Shown piece by piece: positions 1 to 7,918 of a DNA stretch of 64,000 bases (positions are counted from its first letter, which is position 1; every line of letters begins with the position of its first letter). Origin of the DNA: Piscinibacter sp. XHJ-5 (GTDB lineage: Bacteria > Pseudomonadota > Gammaproteobacteria > Burkholderiales > Burkholderiaceae_C); the NCBI RefSeq assembly GCF_029855045.1, contig NZ_CP123228.1, positions 3,224,001-3,288,000 of the forward strand. Reading direction: 5' to 3'. The position numbers and the translations under genes were made by a program. The notes below the pieces were generated by a model. That model saw nothing but the letters and a program-made list of their open reading frames with translations, ran no database searches and was not told where the DNA came from.

Positions 1-198
1 GTGCCGGGTCCTTCGGCCTACCGGCTCAAGAGCGGCGCCTGGACGCACCATCTCGCCGTCACCGTGTCGCTGCTGCACGCCGAGCCGAGTCTGCGCCGGC
101 TCGCTGAAGGCGTGCCCATTCCCTGCCATGAGGCCGCGGCGCAAGGCTATCGGCAGGTCCGCTGCTACGACGACGCGGTGGCGCATGGCCTCGTCTAG
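1..198 (+). CDS. C-terminal end of an unrecognised protein (probably cut by the window edge)
   Basis: An open frame runs from the first base to a TAG at 196-198, giving 65 residues. The frame begins with GTG but has no upstream sequence, so the true start is probably outside the window. The visible part is mixed hydrophobic and charged, without signal peptide, membrane segment or family motif that I recognise. About 160 bases separate it from the next gene on the same strand. Confidence 0.35.
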   Translation: MPGPSAYRLKSGAWTHHLAVTVSLLHAEPSLRRLAEGVPIPCHEAAAQGYRQVRCYDDAVAHGLV

Positions 199-357
199 AG
201 GCTGAACGAGCGTCGTCGCTCGCCCGCGCGCCGGCCGCATCCGCCAACTCTTGCGCACAAGGCACTGGAAAGGGCCGTCCCATCTCGGGGATGATCGAGG
301 GGCGGCATGCCGCCGCCGGCGCCTGGGCCTCGCTAGCGCCGTCCTGATGAAGCTCCC

Positions 358-2100
358 ATGATGAAGTCCTTCGCGTGGTGCCGCTGGTGCACCGCGTTGC
401 TGTGGCTGCTCGCGCTCGCGAGCCCCGCGACGGCGCAACTGGTGCTCGACGACAGCCGGCCGCGGGTGGATGCGTGGCCTGCGGTGTCCGTGCTGGTGGA
501 CACGACCCAGGTGCTGACGCTCGCCGACGTGCGCCGCGCCTCCCAGCCGGGTTTCGCCCCGCCGCCGGGCGCGCATGCGACCCTCGGCTTGAACAAGGCG
601 CCCGTGTGGCTGCGCATCCCGTTGCAGGTCGACGCGCGCTCGGACGGGGAATGGATCCTCGGCATCGACTACGCCGTGCTCAACCGCGTCGATGTGCATG
701 TCGTCGGCGCGGACGGGCTCGAGCTTCGGCACGCGCGCCTGGGCAACCTGCAGCCCTACGCCGAGCGGCCGCTTCCGGGCCGCATCCATGCCGTGGCGCT
801 GCGCCTGCCGCCCGGCCAGCCGGCCACGGTCTACCTGCGCGTGCAGACGCAGGGCGCGATGGTCCTGCCGATCACGCTGGAGAAGCTGCCGGCATTCCAG
901 GCGCGCTCGCTGGACGAGCAGATGCTGCAGGGCCTGCTCACCGGGCTCGGCCTGTGCCTGCTGCTGTACAGCCTCATGCAATGGGGATCGCTGCGCGAGC
1001 GGCTGTACCTGAAGTACGCGCTGCAGAGCGGCGGCTCCATCCTGTTCTCGATCTACCAGTTCGGCTTCGGCAAGCAGTACCTTTGGGGCGACAACCTGTG
1101 GGCCGAGCTGCACCTCGGCGGGATCTCGGCGCTGCTTGCGGCGGCCGGCACTTTCCTGTTCGTCGACCATGCCCTGGGGCCGCACCCCAACCGCTGGTTC
1201 GGACCCATGATGAAGGGCGGGTGTGCGGTGCTGCTGGCGGTCGCGGTCGCGTACGGCGTCGACCTGCTGCACGTGCATCAGGTGAGCGCCGTGGTCGGCA
1301 CGCTGGGGCTGGCTCCGGCCATCTTCGGCATGCCCGGCGCCTTGAAGCGGGCCCGTCGCGGCGATCCCGTGGGCTGGCTCTTCCTGGCGGCCTGGGTCGG
1401 CTACTTCGTCGCCACCTGGGTCATGGTGAGCCTGATCAAGGGCACGATGCCGTTCAACTTCTGGACGCAGCACTCCCTGCAGTTCGGCGCCACGCTGGAC
1501 ATGCTGCTGTTCATGCGCGTCATCGGCGTGCGCCAGCAGGAGCTGCACGCGGCCGCGCAGCGGGCGCGACAGGAGCGCGAGTCGCTGGTGACGCTGGCGC
1601 GCACCGACGCGCTCACCGGCCTGCCCAACCGCCGCGGGCTGGACCACGCGCTCGAAGCCGCGCTGGCCGGCTGCGCCCCTGACCGCCTCGTCGCGCTGTA
1701 CCTGCTCGACCTCGACGGCTTCAAGGTGGTGAACGATGCGCATGGCCACCAGGTCGGCGACGAGCTGCTCGTGGCGGTGGGCAGGCGCCTGCGGCACGTG
1801 CTGCGACCGGATGACGTCTCTGCGCGCCTGGGCGGCGACGAATTCGTCGTGATCGCCGGGCAGCTCGCGGACGACGAGCAGGCGCGGCGCGTCGGTCAGC
1901 ACCTGCTCGACGCCTTCGAGGAGCCGTTCGCGCTGTCGGCCGGCACCGGCTTCCGGCTGGGCGTGACCATCGGCTATGTGCTCGCCCCGCTCGATGGGCG
2001 CGACGCGGCCATGCTGATGCGGCGCGCCGACGGCGCCATGTACGCGGGCAAGCAGGGCGGCAAGCGGTGCGTTCGCAGGGCGCAGGCGCTGGCGGCTTGA
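358..2100 (+). CDS. 7TM-DISM membrane diguanylate cyclase
   Basis: Predicted inner-membrane enzyme making cyclic di-GMP from two GTP. The 580-residue protein begins with a signal peptide (ending near PATAQ). An extracytoplasmic beta-sandwich like the 7TMR-DISM extracellular type 2 domain follows (about residues 30-175, with a VWLRIPL motif typical of it). Next come about seven hydrophobic helices (about 190-395), a short coiled coil rich in Arg/Glu/Gln, and a GGDEF domain. The active-site motif GGDEF is intact (within ARLGGDEFVVIAG), and the substrate-binding DLDGFKxxND motif precedes it. Two ATG codons stand in tandem at the start; either could be used. By analogy with the family, the DISM part binds an unknown small ligand in the periplasm and controls the cyclase. 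No EAL domain is attached. It stands alone, followed by a small exported protein. Confidence 0.9.
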   Translation: MMKSFAWCRWCTALLWLLALASPATAQLVLDDSRPRVDAWPAVSVLVDTTQVLTLADVRRASQPGFAPPPGAHATLGLNKAPVWLRIPLQVDARSDGEWILGIDYAVLNRVDVHVVGADGLELRHARLGNLQPYAERPLPGRIHAVALRLPPGQPATVYLRVQTQGAMVLPITLEKLPAFQARSLDEQMLQGLLTGLGLCLLLYSLMQWGSLRERLYLKYALQSGGSILFSIYQFGFGKQYLWGDNLWAELHLGGISALLAAAGTFLFVDHALGPHPNRWFGPMMKGGCAVLLAVAVAYGVDLLHVHQVSAVVGTLGLAPAIFGMPGALKRARRGDPVGWLFLAAWVGYFVATWVMVSLIKGTMPFNFWTQHSLQFGATLDMLLFMRVIGVRQQELHAAAQRARQERESLVTLARTDALTGLPNRRGLDHALEAALAGCAPDRLVALYLLDLDGFKVVNDAHGHQVGDELLVAVGRRLRHVLRPDDVSARLGGDEFVVIAGQLADDEQARRVGQHLLDAFEEPFALSAGTGFRLGVTIGYVLAPLDGRDAAMLMRRADGAMYAGKQGGKRCVRRAQALAA

Positions 2101-2207
2101 TGAGGGGCGAGCGGTCCTTCCATAGGCCGACAATCGGTTGAACTCCGGCGTCGTTTCCGGGCACGAATCCGTGCCGCACAATCCGCAGGCGCCATCCCGA
2201 GACACCG

Positions 2208-2666
2208 ATGAGCCGAACGCCGACGACGTTTCCTTTGCCGAATCTGCGCCACGGCGCCGTGGCGGCGGCATTGCTCGTCAGCGTGGCCTGGGCCGAACCG
2301 GCCGTGCCCACCATCGCGCACTGCGCTGAGTGCGTCGCGGCGCTCAAGGCGCGCGGGGAGCCGCTGGCGCAACGCGTGAAGCGCGGCGATGCGACAGCCG
2401 AGGCGCCGCTGCTGCCCATCGTGAAGGCGTCGTTTGCATTCATCGGCACGGTCTACAAGCAGGGCGTGCGCTCCCCGCAGGCCGAAGAGCTGCTGCGCAA
2501 CGCCGAGAAGGCCCAGGTCGATCTGCCGCCGGACGAGCTGCTCAAGCTGCAGGACGCGTGTCAGCTCGAAGGCGAACAGCTGCTGAAGGATGCCAACTAC
2601 TTCGAGCGGACGTTCGTGAACCAAATGGTGCGCTCGCGGATGGACAGGCTGCGGCGCAAGCGCTGA
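2208..2666 (+). CDS. Small exported hypothetical protein
   Basis: This 152-residue protein has a hydrophobic stretch (about residues 17-30, AVAAALLVSVAWA) with a signal-peptidase-like AWA-E cleavage site. It continues with a CAEC motif and an otherwise helical, charged mature part of about 120 residues ending in Arg/Lys. I recognise no family. The N-terminal 16 residues before the hydrophobic core are long for a signal peptide. The two close cysteines could form a disulfide in the periplasm. It sits 107 bases after the diguanylate cyclase and may be cotranscribed with it, but nothing links their functions. Confidence 0.6.
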   Translation: MSRTPTTFPLPNLRHGAVAAALLVSVAWAEPAVPTIAHCAECVAALKARGEPLAQRVKRGDATAEAPLLPIVKASFAFIGTVYKQGVRSPQAEELLRNAEKAQVDLPPDELLKLQDACQLEGEQLLKDANYFERTFVNQMVRSRMDRLRRKR

Positions 2667-2679
2667 TGCATGCTGGATG

Positions 2680-2705
2680 CTCCCCTCGGCGGGAGAGGGT
2701 CGGGG
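2680..2705. repeat. Degenerate REP-like hairpin
   Basis: The stretch reads CTCCCCTCGGCGGGAGAG followed by GGTCGGGG. It resembles a half-eroded copy of the CTCTCCCGC/GCGGGAGAG palindrome seen at 17,703 and 41,616. It lies between two convergent genes (stops at 2666 and 2706) and could act as a weak bidirectional terminator. Confidence 0.4.
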
Positions 2706-3455
2706 TCATCGATCACCCTCGGACGGGGAGAGCGAGCAAAACCGGATCTCGAAACGCGTGGCATGCCACAGCCAAGAGATTGCGACGAAGAACAAGGTGA
2801 AGATGAGGGCTCCCCACCACTCGGTGCTGTTTTGCAGCGCGTCCCGGGTGTGGGCGTCCGCCTGGAACAGCGGCGCGAACGCATTGGCGAGGCCGAGCAG
2901 CGGCAACACCATGCACAGGAGCGGCAGCGCCCGAGCAACATGCCTTGCTCGCAGCGCAAGACCCCGCGTGGCATCGCTGACGATGAGCATCGCGATGCAG
3001 GTCCCCCCGAAGAACAGCATGACGCCGTAGCGGCGCATCCAGCGGTACGCCTCGCCCTCGGTGCCGAGGAACGCTCCGTACAGGACGAGGAACCCCGCCG
3101 CCGCAGGCCCGAGCCACCTCAGCGCGCGCAGCTTGCGGGTGGACACGGCACTCAGCGTGCGCAGCCACGCGCCGCAGAGCAGCCAGCACAGCGCCTGCAA
3201 GGCGGCGGCCGGAAGCACCAGCGCCCTGAACAGGTGGTTCGGCAAGCCATGGCGCGCAGCGCGGCTGATCGAGACGCATCCGTCGATGAACGGGTTGCAC
3301 GGCTCGATGAACCCCAGGCGCGCCGACAGCGCGAACGCGACGACCGTCGCGACGAGCGGCAGCAGTCCTGCCAGAAGTGGCAGCGGCCAGGCCGGCCAGC
3401 CGAACGCGGGCTGCGTGTGTCCCTCGGGCGGCCGGGGGGATGCCTGGTGTTGCAA
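2706..3455 (-). CDS. Polytopic membrane protein, Frag1/DRAM-like
   Basis: The 249-residue protein has about six hydrophobic segments (near residues 25-45, 70-95, 110-130, 140-160, 170-195 and 215-235). Between the first two is a conserved-looking CNPFIDGCVSIS motif, which is familiar from bacterial Frag1/DRAM/Sfk1-like membrane proteins of unknown function. The start is a TTG with only a weak upstream GAG, so the exact N-terminus is uncertain. It converges on the preceding gene. No catalytic residue is evident and I assign no reaction. Confidence 0.6.
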   Translation of the reverse strand: MQHQASPRPPEGHTQPAFGWPAWPLPLLAGLLPLVATVVAFALSARLGFIEPCNPFIDGCVSISRAARHGLPNHLFRALVLPAAALQALCWLLCGAWLRTLSAVSTRKLRALRWLGPAAAGFLVLYGAFLGTEGEAYRWMRRYGVMLFFGGTCIAMLIVSDATRGLALRARHVARALPLLCMVLPLLGLANAFAPLFQADAHTRDALQNSTEWWGALIFTLFFVAISWLWHATRFEIRFCSLSPSEGDR

Positions 3456-3504
3456 CTCGTGTTCCCGGCTCGGGCCAAGGCCCGCAGATCGCGGGTCGGC
3501 ACCT

Positions 3505-3825
3505 TCAAGCGCCGCGCGTCAGGTCGGGCAATCCGGGCGTGACAGGTTCTTCGCCCCGCTGCGAGGACGATGAAAACAGGTCCTGCGTCGACAGTTCCGG
3601 CCCCGCGGCGGAGCCGATCATTCCCTCCTCCTGCAAGCGCTCGGCCGGGTTGGCGAACTCGCTGGCCTCGCCGCGCGTCGCGGTCGCCTCCTCGTCGTCA
3701 TCCATTGGATCAGGGCCGAAGGAGCCCAGGCCCTCTCCGGCGGGCGATAGGCCGCGGTACTTGAGAACGAAATGGGTCGTCAGTGCGCCGGCGGCAATGG
3801 CGAGCATGTATTTCAACAACTTCAT
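3505..3825 (-). CDS. Small single-span membrane protein with acidic tail
   Basis: This 106-residue protein starts at an ATG preceded by a strong GAAGGAGG Shine-Dalgarno at the right distance, which fixes the start. A longer open frame continues upstream but has no such site and is antisense to a real gene. Residues 1-22 are hydrophobic (KLLKYMLAIAAGALTTHFV), a membrane anchor or signal. The rest is polar and acidic (MDDDEEATATRGE) and probably unstructured. No family is recognised. It lies divergent to the large duplicated protein, 222 bases away. Confidence 0.65.
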   Translation of the reverse strand: MKLLKYMLAIAAGALTTHFVLKYRGLSPAGEGLGSFGPDPMDDDEEATATRGEASEFANPAERLQEEGMIGSAAGPELSTQDLFSSSSQRGEEPVTPGLPDLTRGA

Positions 3826-4047
3826 GGGAACCTCCTTCACACCGGCCAGGTGGCAAGCCACGCGCCTGCCGCGGGCCGCGCCGAAAAGAAGGCCTGCCCA
3901 GCGTGCAATCGCCAATGGACTAGGAAAAGAGGAAGCCGCGCTTCCTCTTTTGCCGATGGCTCTTGGCGAGCCGATCACCACAATGAATTCGTGCGTGCCC
4001 GCATCGGCGGCGGTCGCCCCTTCGGCGCACGGCGGAGGAACTCTTTC

Positions 4048-6432
4048 GTGGAACATCAACCCGACTTGCATCGCGACCTGTCCGAACTCAGTTCGCCGCG
4101 CATCTTCCAGGCCACCGGCGACACGCCGAAGCAGATCCATGCGCTCATCGAGTCGTTCGCGGCGCAGGGCCACTCGTACGGCCGGGTGTGCAGCATTCCC
4201 CTGAGCGCCGACAAAGGTGCGCTGCATCTCGACGACCCGCTTCTGCCGGTGGGTGTCGTGCCCGGCGTAGAGTTGTCCGGTGCCGAAGCCTTCCTGTCGC
4301 CTCAGCACAAGGCAGAGCAGGCGGCCCTGCAGCACATCGCCGGCACGCTGTTGATGCAGTCGGGTCAGGGCAAGTTCATCGTCGACCACATCAACGCGCT
4401 CAACCAGGACGACTTGCGGCTCGTGGTCGACGTCCACCTCTGCGCCGAATATCCGATGGCCGAAGCCGGTTTCCTGCGGCGCGACTCGATCGGACGGACG
4501 CTGTTCAGCATCCACGCCTATGACCACGACGTGGCGATTCCCGGTCCGGAAATACTGCTGAACCCGCCGCCACTGTCGCCGATCCGCTGGCTGCGCGGCG
4601 ACCTCATCAAGGGCCTCGTGCCGCCGGCCTTCCTGACCGGACTCTCGGCGTTGTGGAGTCAGCCGCCCGGTAACAGCATCGCCTGCGCCGAGATGCCGCC
4701 CCACGGATGCATCGGGTGGATCGAGGAGCTGGTCTATCACACGCAGCCGCTGACGTCGCAGCGCCAGTTGCATTGTTCGAGACAAGACTTTGCAAGCATC
4801 GCCACGCAGGCCCTCGCGCTGGTCGAGAACAATCAGGAAGCGCAAGCATTCTGGGCGCGGTGGTTGGCGGGTCAGACGGGGATGGCACCGCGCAGCGACT
4901 TGAATGCGCCCAGTGTGCTCCAGCAACTGCTGCTTCATGTCTGCGACGCCCGCAAGGGCGCGCTCACGCAGGCTGATGTTCAACCGGTCACCGCAATGAA
5001 CCCGCAGGTAGGGCAGATGCTGCTCGGCGCCACGATCTGGCGCAAGCCGTCGACGTTCGTCTCCACGAAGCTTCGGTGGGAAGCCAAGACCCAAGGCGGC
5101 ATGAATGCGGTCGTGGACGGAATCGCCGAAGGACATCAAAAGCTGCCCGGTCTCACCCGGCAGATGAGCCAGAAAGTGGTGGAGGGCACCGTCCTTGCGG
5201 AACCTCCGAAGCGACGGTTCGTCCGGCTGCTGGTCATGGCTGTCCCCCGCCGCTCCATCGATGCAGGACTGCGCCATGTCGCGCATCCCGTGAACTTCCA
5301 GGCCGACGCCAAAGTGGCGGCCGACACTCGCACGTTGCTGCAATGGTTCGGCGAGCTGGCGTCCACCTATGCCCGAATCTGCAGCCTGCCGTTGAGCGTC
5401 AAGGGAAAAGCTTTGGACCTGGGCACTCCCGGGCGGCCGATGGGTGTGCTGCCGGGATACGAGAACGGGGCGGGACCCGCCTACCAGCGTTCGGAGACGT
5501 TCCTCGTCGGTGAAAATCAGAAACTGCACGTGCCGCTGCGCAATGTCGTGCTCTCGCTGCTGGAGCGATCGGGGCAGGCGAAGTACATCGTCGACAACGC
5601 CGATGCCATGCTCGGCGACAAGTGGAAGCTGGTGGTGGATGTCCACTTCTGCACCAAATTTCCGGCGGAGAAGGGCGGCTACCTGCGCCGCGACTCGCCG
5701 GGCAACGTGCTGTTCAGCGCGATCGTCTACGACCACGACCAACCGATCCCCGGCCCCGAATACGTGCTCAACCCGCGCGACCCTTCGGGCACGCAGTGGA
5801 ACCCCAGCCGCGCGGAGTGCATCAAGCGAATGGCCCCGACACTGTTCCTCGAACACCTGGGCGACCAGTGGGTCAAGTTGCCGCTCGGCAGCGAGATCGT
5901 CCGCGCCCCGGTAGGTCCCCACGGTTGCATCGCGTGGGTCGAGGAGCTGGTGCATCACTCGCAGATGCCGCTGCTGCAGCACCGGCCCAACGCGACCGTC
6001 CCCAAGGCCGTCTTCCTCTACCGGCTCGGCATGGAACTGCATCGTTGTTTCGGCTTCGAGCGTGCCAATGCGTTCCAGCAGGCATACGCGAGCGGCCGGC
6101 CCCTGCACAACGCAGCGCCGGTCGAATCCATGCTGATGAACATTTGCACCGGCCCCGGAGATGACGTCTCGGTGTCCCAGATCGAACAGCTGGCGCAGCA
6201 CGACGCGGCGCTCGCCAAGGCACTTCAGTTGGAGCTGGACTGGCAGCCGGCCGCGCAGTCGCCCGACCCGATGCGCCACGTGACCATGGTCGACGGGCAC
6301 CTGCAATCCCAGCAGCCGATGCCGCGGCTGGTGCGTCAGGTCAGCCAGGAACTGACGAACCGCACCGCGCTGCCGGCGCCGGCCAAGCTCCGGTTCATCC
6401 GCGCACTGGTGATGGCGGTACCGCGCAGCTGA
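4048..6432 (+). CDS. Unknown 794-residue protein built of two homologous modules
   Basis: The start is taken as GTG 4048, 9 bases after a GGAGG. The open frame extends further upstream but there it overlaps the divergent small gene. The protein is a tandem duplication. Module A (about residues 31-401) and module B (about 426-794) share, in the same order, YxRxCSxPLS, SGQxKxIVD, LRLVVDVHLC or LVVDVHFC, LRRDSxGxxLFS, YDHDxxIPGPE and PHGCIxWxEELVxH. Each closes with the same VMAVPR tail. There is no signal peptide or membrane span, so it is probably cytoplasmic. I do not recognise the family. The repeated His/Asp-rich motifs suggest a structural or enzymatic fold used twice. It is not obviously in an operon. 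Confidence 0.8.
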   Translation: MEHQPDLHRDLSELSSPRIFQATGDTPKQIHALIESFAAQGHSYGRVCSIPLSADKGALHLDDPLLPVGVVPGVELSGAEAFLSPQHKAEQAALQHIAGTLLMQSGQGKFIVDHINALNQDDLRLVVDVHLCAEYPMAEAGFLRRDSIGRTLFSIHAYDHDVAIPGPEILLNPPPLSPIRWLRGDLIKGLVPPAFLTGLSALWSQPPGNSIACAEMPPHGCIGWIEELVYHTQPLTSQRQLHCSRQDFASIATQALALVENNQEAQAFWARWLAGQTGMAPRSDLNAPSVLQQLLLHVCDARKGALTQADVQPVTAMNPQVGQMLLGATIWRKPSTFVSTKLRWEAKTQGGMNAVVDGIAEGHQKLPGLTRQMSQKVVEGTVLAEPPKRRFVRLLVMAVPRRSIDAGLRHVAHPVNFQADAKVAADTRTLLQWFGELASTYARICSLPLSVKGKALDLGTPGRPMGVLPGYENGAGPAYQRSETFLVGENQKLHVPLRNVVLSLLERSGQAKYIVDNADAMLGDKWKLVVDVHFCTKFPAEKGGYLRRDSPGNVLFSAIVYDHDQPIPGPEYVLNPRDPSGTQWNPSRAECIKRMAPTLFLEHLGDQWVKLPLGSEIVRAPVGPHGCIAWVEELVHHSQMPLLQHRPNATVPKAVFLYRLGMELHRCFGFERANAFQQAYASGRPLHNAAPVESMLMNICTGPGDDVSVSQIEQLAQHDAALAKALQLELDWQPAAQSPDPMRHVTMVDGHLQSQQPMPRLVRQVSQELTNRTALPAPAKLRFIRALVMAVPRS

Positions 6433-6662
6433 AGCATGCCGAAGGCGTCGAGATCGCAAGCACCTGCCTCGCACGCAGCGCGGTCTCGAAGAGGCCGTCG
6501 CTACGACCTGGGCTATTGGCAGCAGCGTGCTGGTGGCGCTCGTCTACTACGTCACCCACGTTCGCACCCTGGCGCGGCGCCCATCGACCTTGGGTCGTGC
6601 TTGCAGCTGCGAACGCGCCGCCTATAGTCTTCGAGCGTATCCCTACGCGGCGAGGAGGTGCC

Positions 6663-6749
6663 ATGGAAAACTGGATGAGCCGGTGGTTTCGCGTTGTGCG
6701 TGCGCCGGGCATGACGATGGACCAGCCCTTCATGCGGATGGGCCGGTAG
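6663..6749 (+). CDS. 28-codon upstream ORF coupled to the DUF3750 gene
   Basis: A strong AGGAGG lies six to seven bases before ATG 6663. The ORF encodes 28 residues, starting MENWMSRWFRVVR and ending MRMGR, rich in Met, Arg and Trp. Its TAG shares its last base with the GTG start of the next gene (TAGTG). It has the form of a leader peptide allowing translational coupling, since the downstream GTG has no Shine-Dalgarno of its own. It could also be a small cationic amphipathic protein. There is no homology evidence. Confidence 0.5.
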   Translation: MENWMSRWFRVVRAPGMTMDQPFMRMGR

Positions 6750-7537
6750 TGCGCTGGTGTCTGCGTCGATCTCAAGCCGTGCGCCGTCCTTCTCGCCTCG
6801 TCGTCTGCGCGGTCACAGCCGTCGCCGTCACGGCTGCGACGTCATGCATGAGCACGCGATCGGACTGGCGAACCGCCAGCCGCCAGCCGGTGGGCCTTGC
6901 CCCGGATCCCGCGGCGGTCAAGGAAGCGGTGGTGCAGGTGTACGGAGCTCGCACCATCGGGGCCAAGGGCCTCTTCGGCGTGCACACCTGGGTCGCGGTC
7001 AAGCCGACTGAAGCGCAGCAGTGGACGGTCTACGAAGTGGTGGGGTGGCGGCTGCGCTGGTCGCCCAGCGCCGTCGTCGTGCACAGCCGTCCACCGGACG
7101 CGCGCTGGTTCGGCTCGGCGCCGGAGCTTTACGCCGACCGGCGTGGAGCAGGCGTCGACAAGCTGATCGAGCGCATCGACAGGGCGGCTCACGCGTATCC
7201 CTACAGCGCCGAATACCGGGTGTGGCCCGGCCCCAACTCGAACACCTTCACCGCGTGGATCGCCCGGGCGGTGCCGGAGCTGGAGGTCGATCTTCCGGCC
7301 ACCGCCATCGGCAAGGACTACCTCGGCAGCTCCATCGTCGGCGCTGCGCCGAGCGGCAGCGGCCTTCAGTTGTCGCTGGGCGGGGTGCTGGGCGTGGCGG
7401 TGAGCGGCGTCGATGGCTTCGAACTCAACGTGCTCGGATTGAACTTCGGGGTCAATCAGAACGGGCTGAAGCTGCCCATGGTGGGACGGATCGGAAGCAG
7501 CTCGGTGTACCCGCTGCGCCGACCCGACCTCCCTTGA
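6749..7537 (+). CDS. DUF3750-family (lipo)protein
   Basis: This 262-residue protein starts at GTG 6749, overlapping the stop of the preceding mini-ORF by one base. The N-terminus is basic, then hydrophobic (VVCAVTAVAVTAATSC), a signal peptide with a possible though imperfect lipobox at the Cys. The body carries features I associate with DUF3750: HTWVAVKP, the VVGWRLRWSP segment, a WPGPNSNTF motif and a C-terminal region with LGVNFG-type repeats. The WPGPNSNTF part recalls NlpC/P60-like or LtrA-type conserved cysteine-lacking families; no function is established. It is expected to act at the membrane or in the periplasm. Confidence 0.7.
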   Translation: MRWCLRRSQAVRRPSRLVVCAVTAVAVTAATSCMSTRSDWRTASRQPVGLAPDPAAVKEAVVQVYGARTIGAKGLFGVHTWVAVKPTEAQQWTVYEVVGWRLRWSPSAVVVHSRPPDARWFGSAPELYADRRGAGVDKLIERIDRAAHAYPYSAEYRVWPGPNSNTFTAWIARAVPELEVDLPATAIGKDYLGSSIVGAAPSGSGLQLSLGGVLGVAVSGVDGFELNVLGLNFGVNQNGLKLPMVGRIGSSSVYPLRRPDLP

Positions 7538-7559
7538 CGGCCAAGGGCGCATAGCGCAC

Positions 7560-7880
7560 TCGGCTCGAGGGGGCGAACGCCGCGGGGCCAGCGCCGCCAG
7601 CCGGTCGGTGTCGAGCTTCGTCGGCGACACGAAGCCCTGCATGGCGGGCTGCTCGCTGCGCTGGACCTCGTTGCGCGCGTGTTGCAGGCCGACCATCGCG
7701 AGCTCGATGCGCGCCTTGACCCGCTGCGCCTGCGCGTCGGCGACCTCGACGCGCACCTGCAGTTCACGCAGCGTGCGCTCGTCCAGCAGCACGATGAATT
7801 CACCCCCGCCGGATGTCGAGGTCGACATCGCGCAGCGCATGGGCCTCGACCTCGCCCGGTCGACCGCTTTGGGCGATGAT
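7560..7880 (-). pseudogene. Fused remnant of an ABC-transporter ATPase and an HlyD-type adaptor
   Basis: Read on the minus strand, about 7880-7800 encodes EVEAHALRDVDLDIRRG, the typical N-terminal strand of a MacB/LolD-type ABC ATPase. It is interrupted by a stop caused by an extra G in a run of five. One frame over, it continues GEFIVLL, then jumps directly to DERTLRELQVRVEVADAQAQ and on to QGFVSPTKLDTDRLAAL, the coiled-coil hairpin of an HlyD/MacA periplasmic adaptor. The Walker A motif that should follow FIVLL is absent. The fragment therefore looks like a deletion joining two genes of a tripartite exporter, plus a frameshift. It lies between the DUF3750 gene and gshA. Confidence 0.6.
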
Positions 7881-7918
7881 CGCCTCCTCGGCTCGAACCG
7901 CGAACAAGGAGACCCGGC

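Noticed and set aside
3772..4047. Upstream extension of the frame of the duplicated protein.
   Set aside because: It is antisense to a small gene with a strong ribosome site, has no module similarity, and GTG 4048 has its own GGAGG.
3826..6474. Very long open frame on the minus strand opposite the duplicated protein.
   Set aside because: The composition is that of a high-GC shadow frame; only its last 106 codons form a gene with a proper start.
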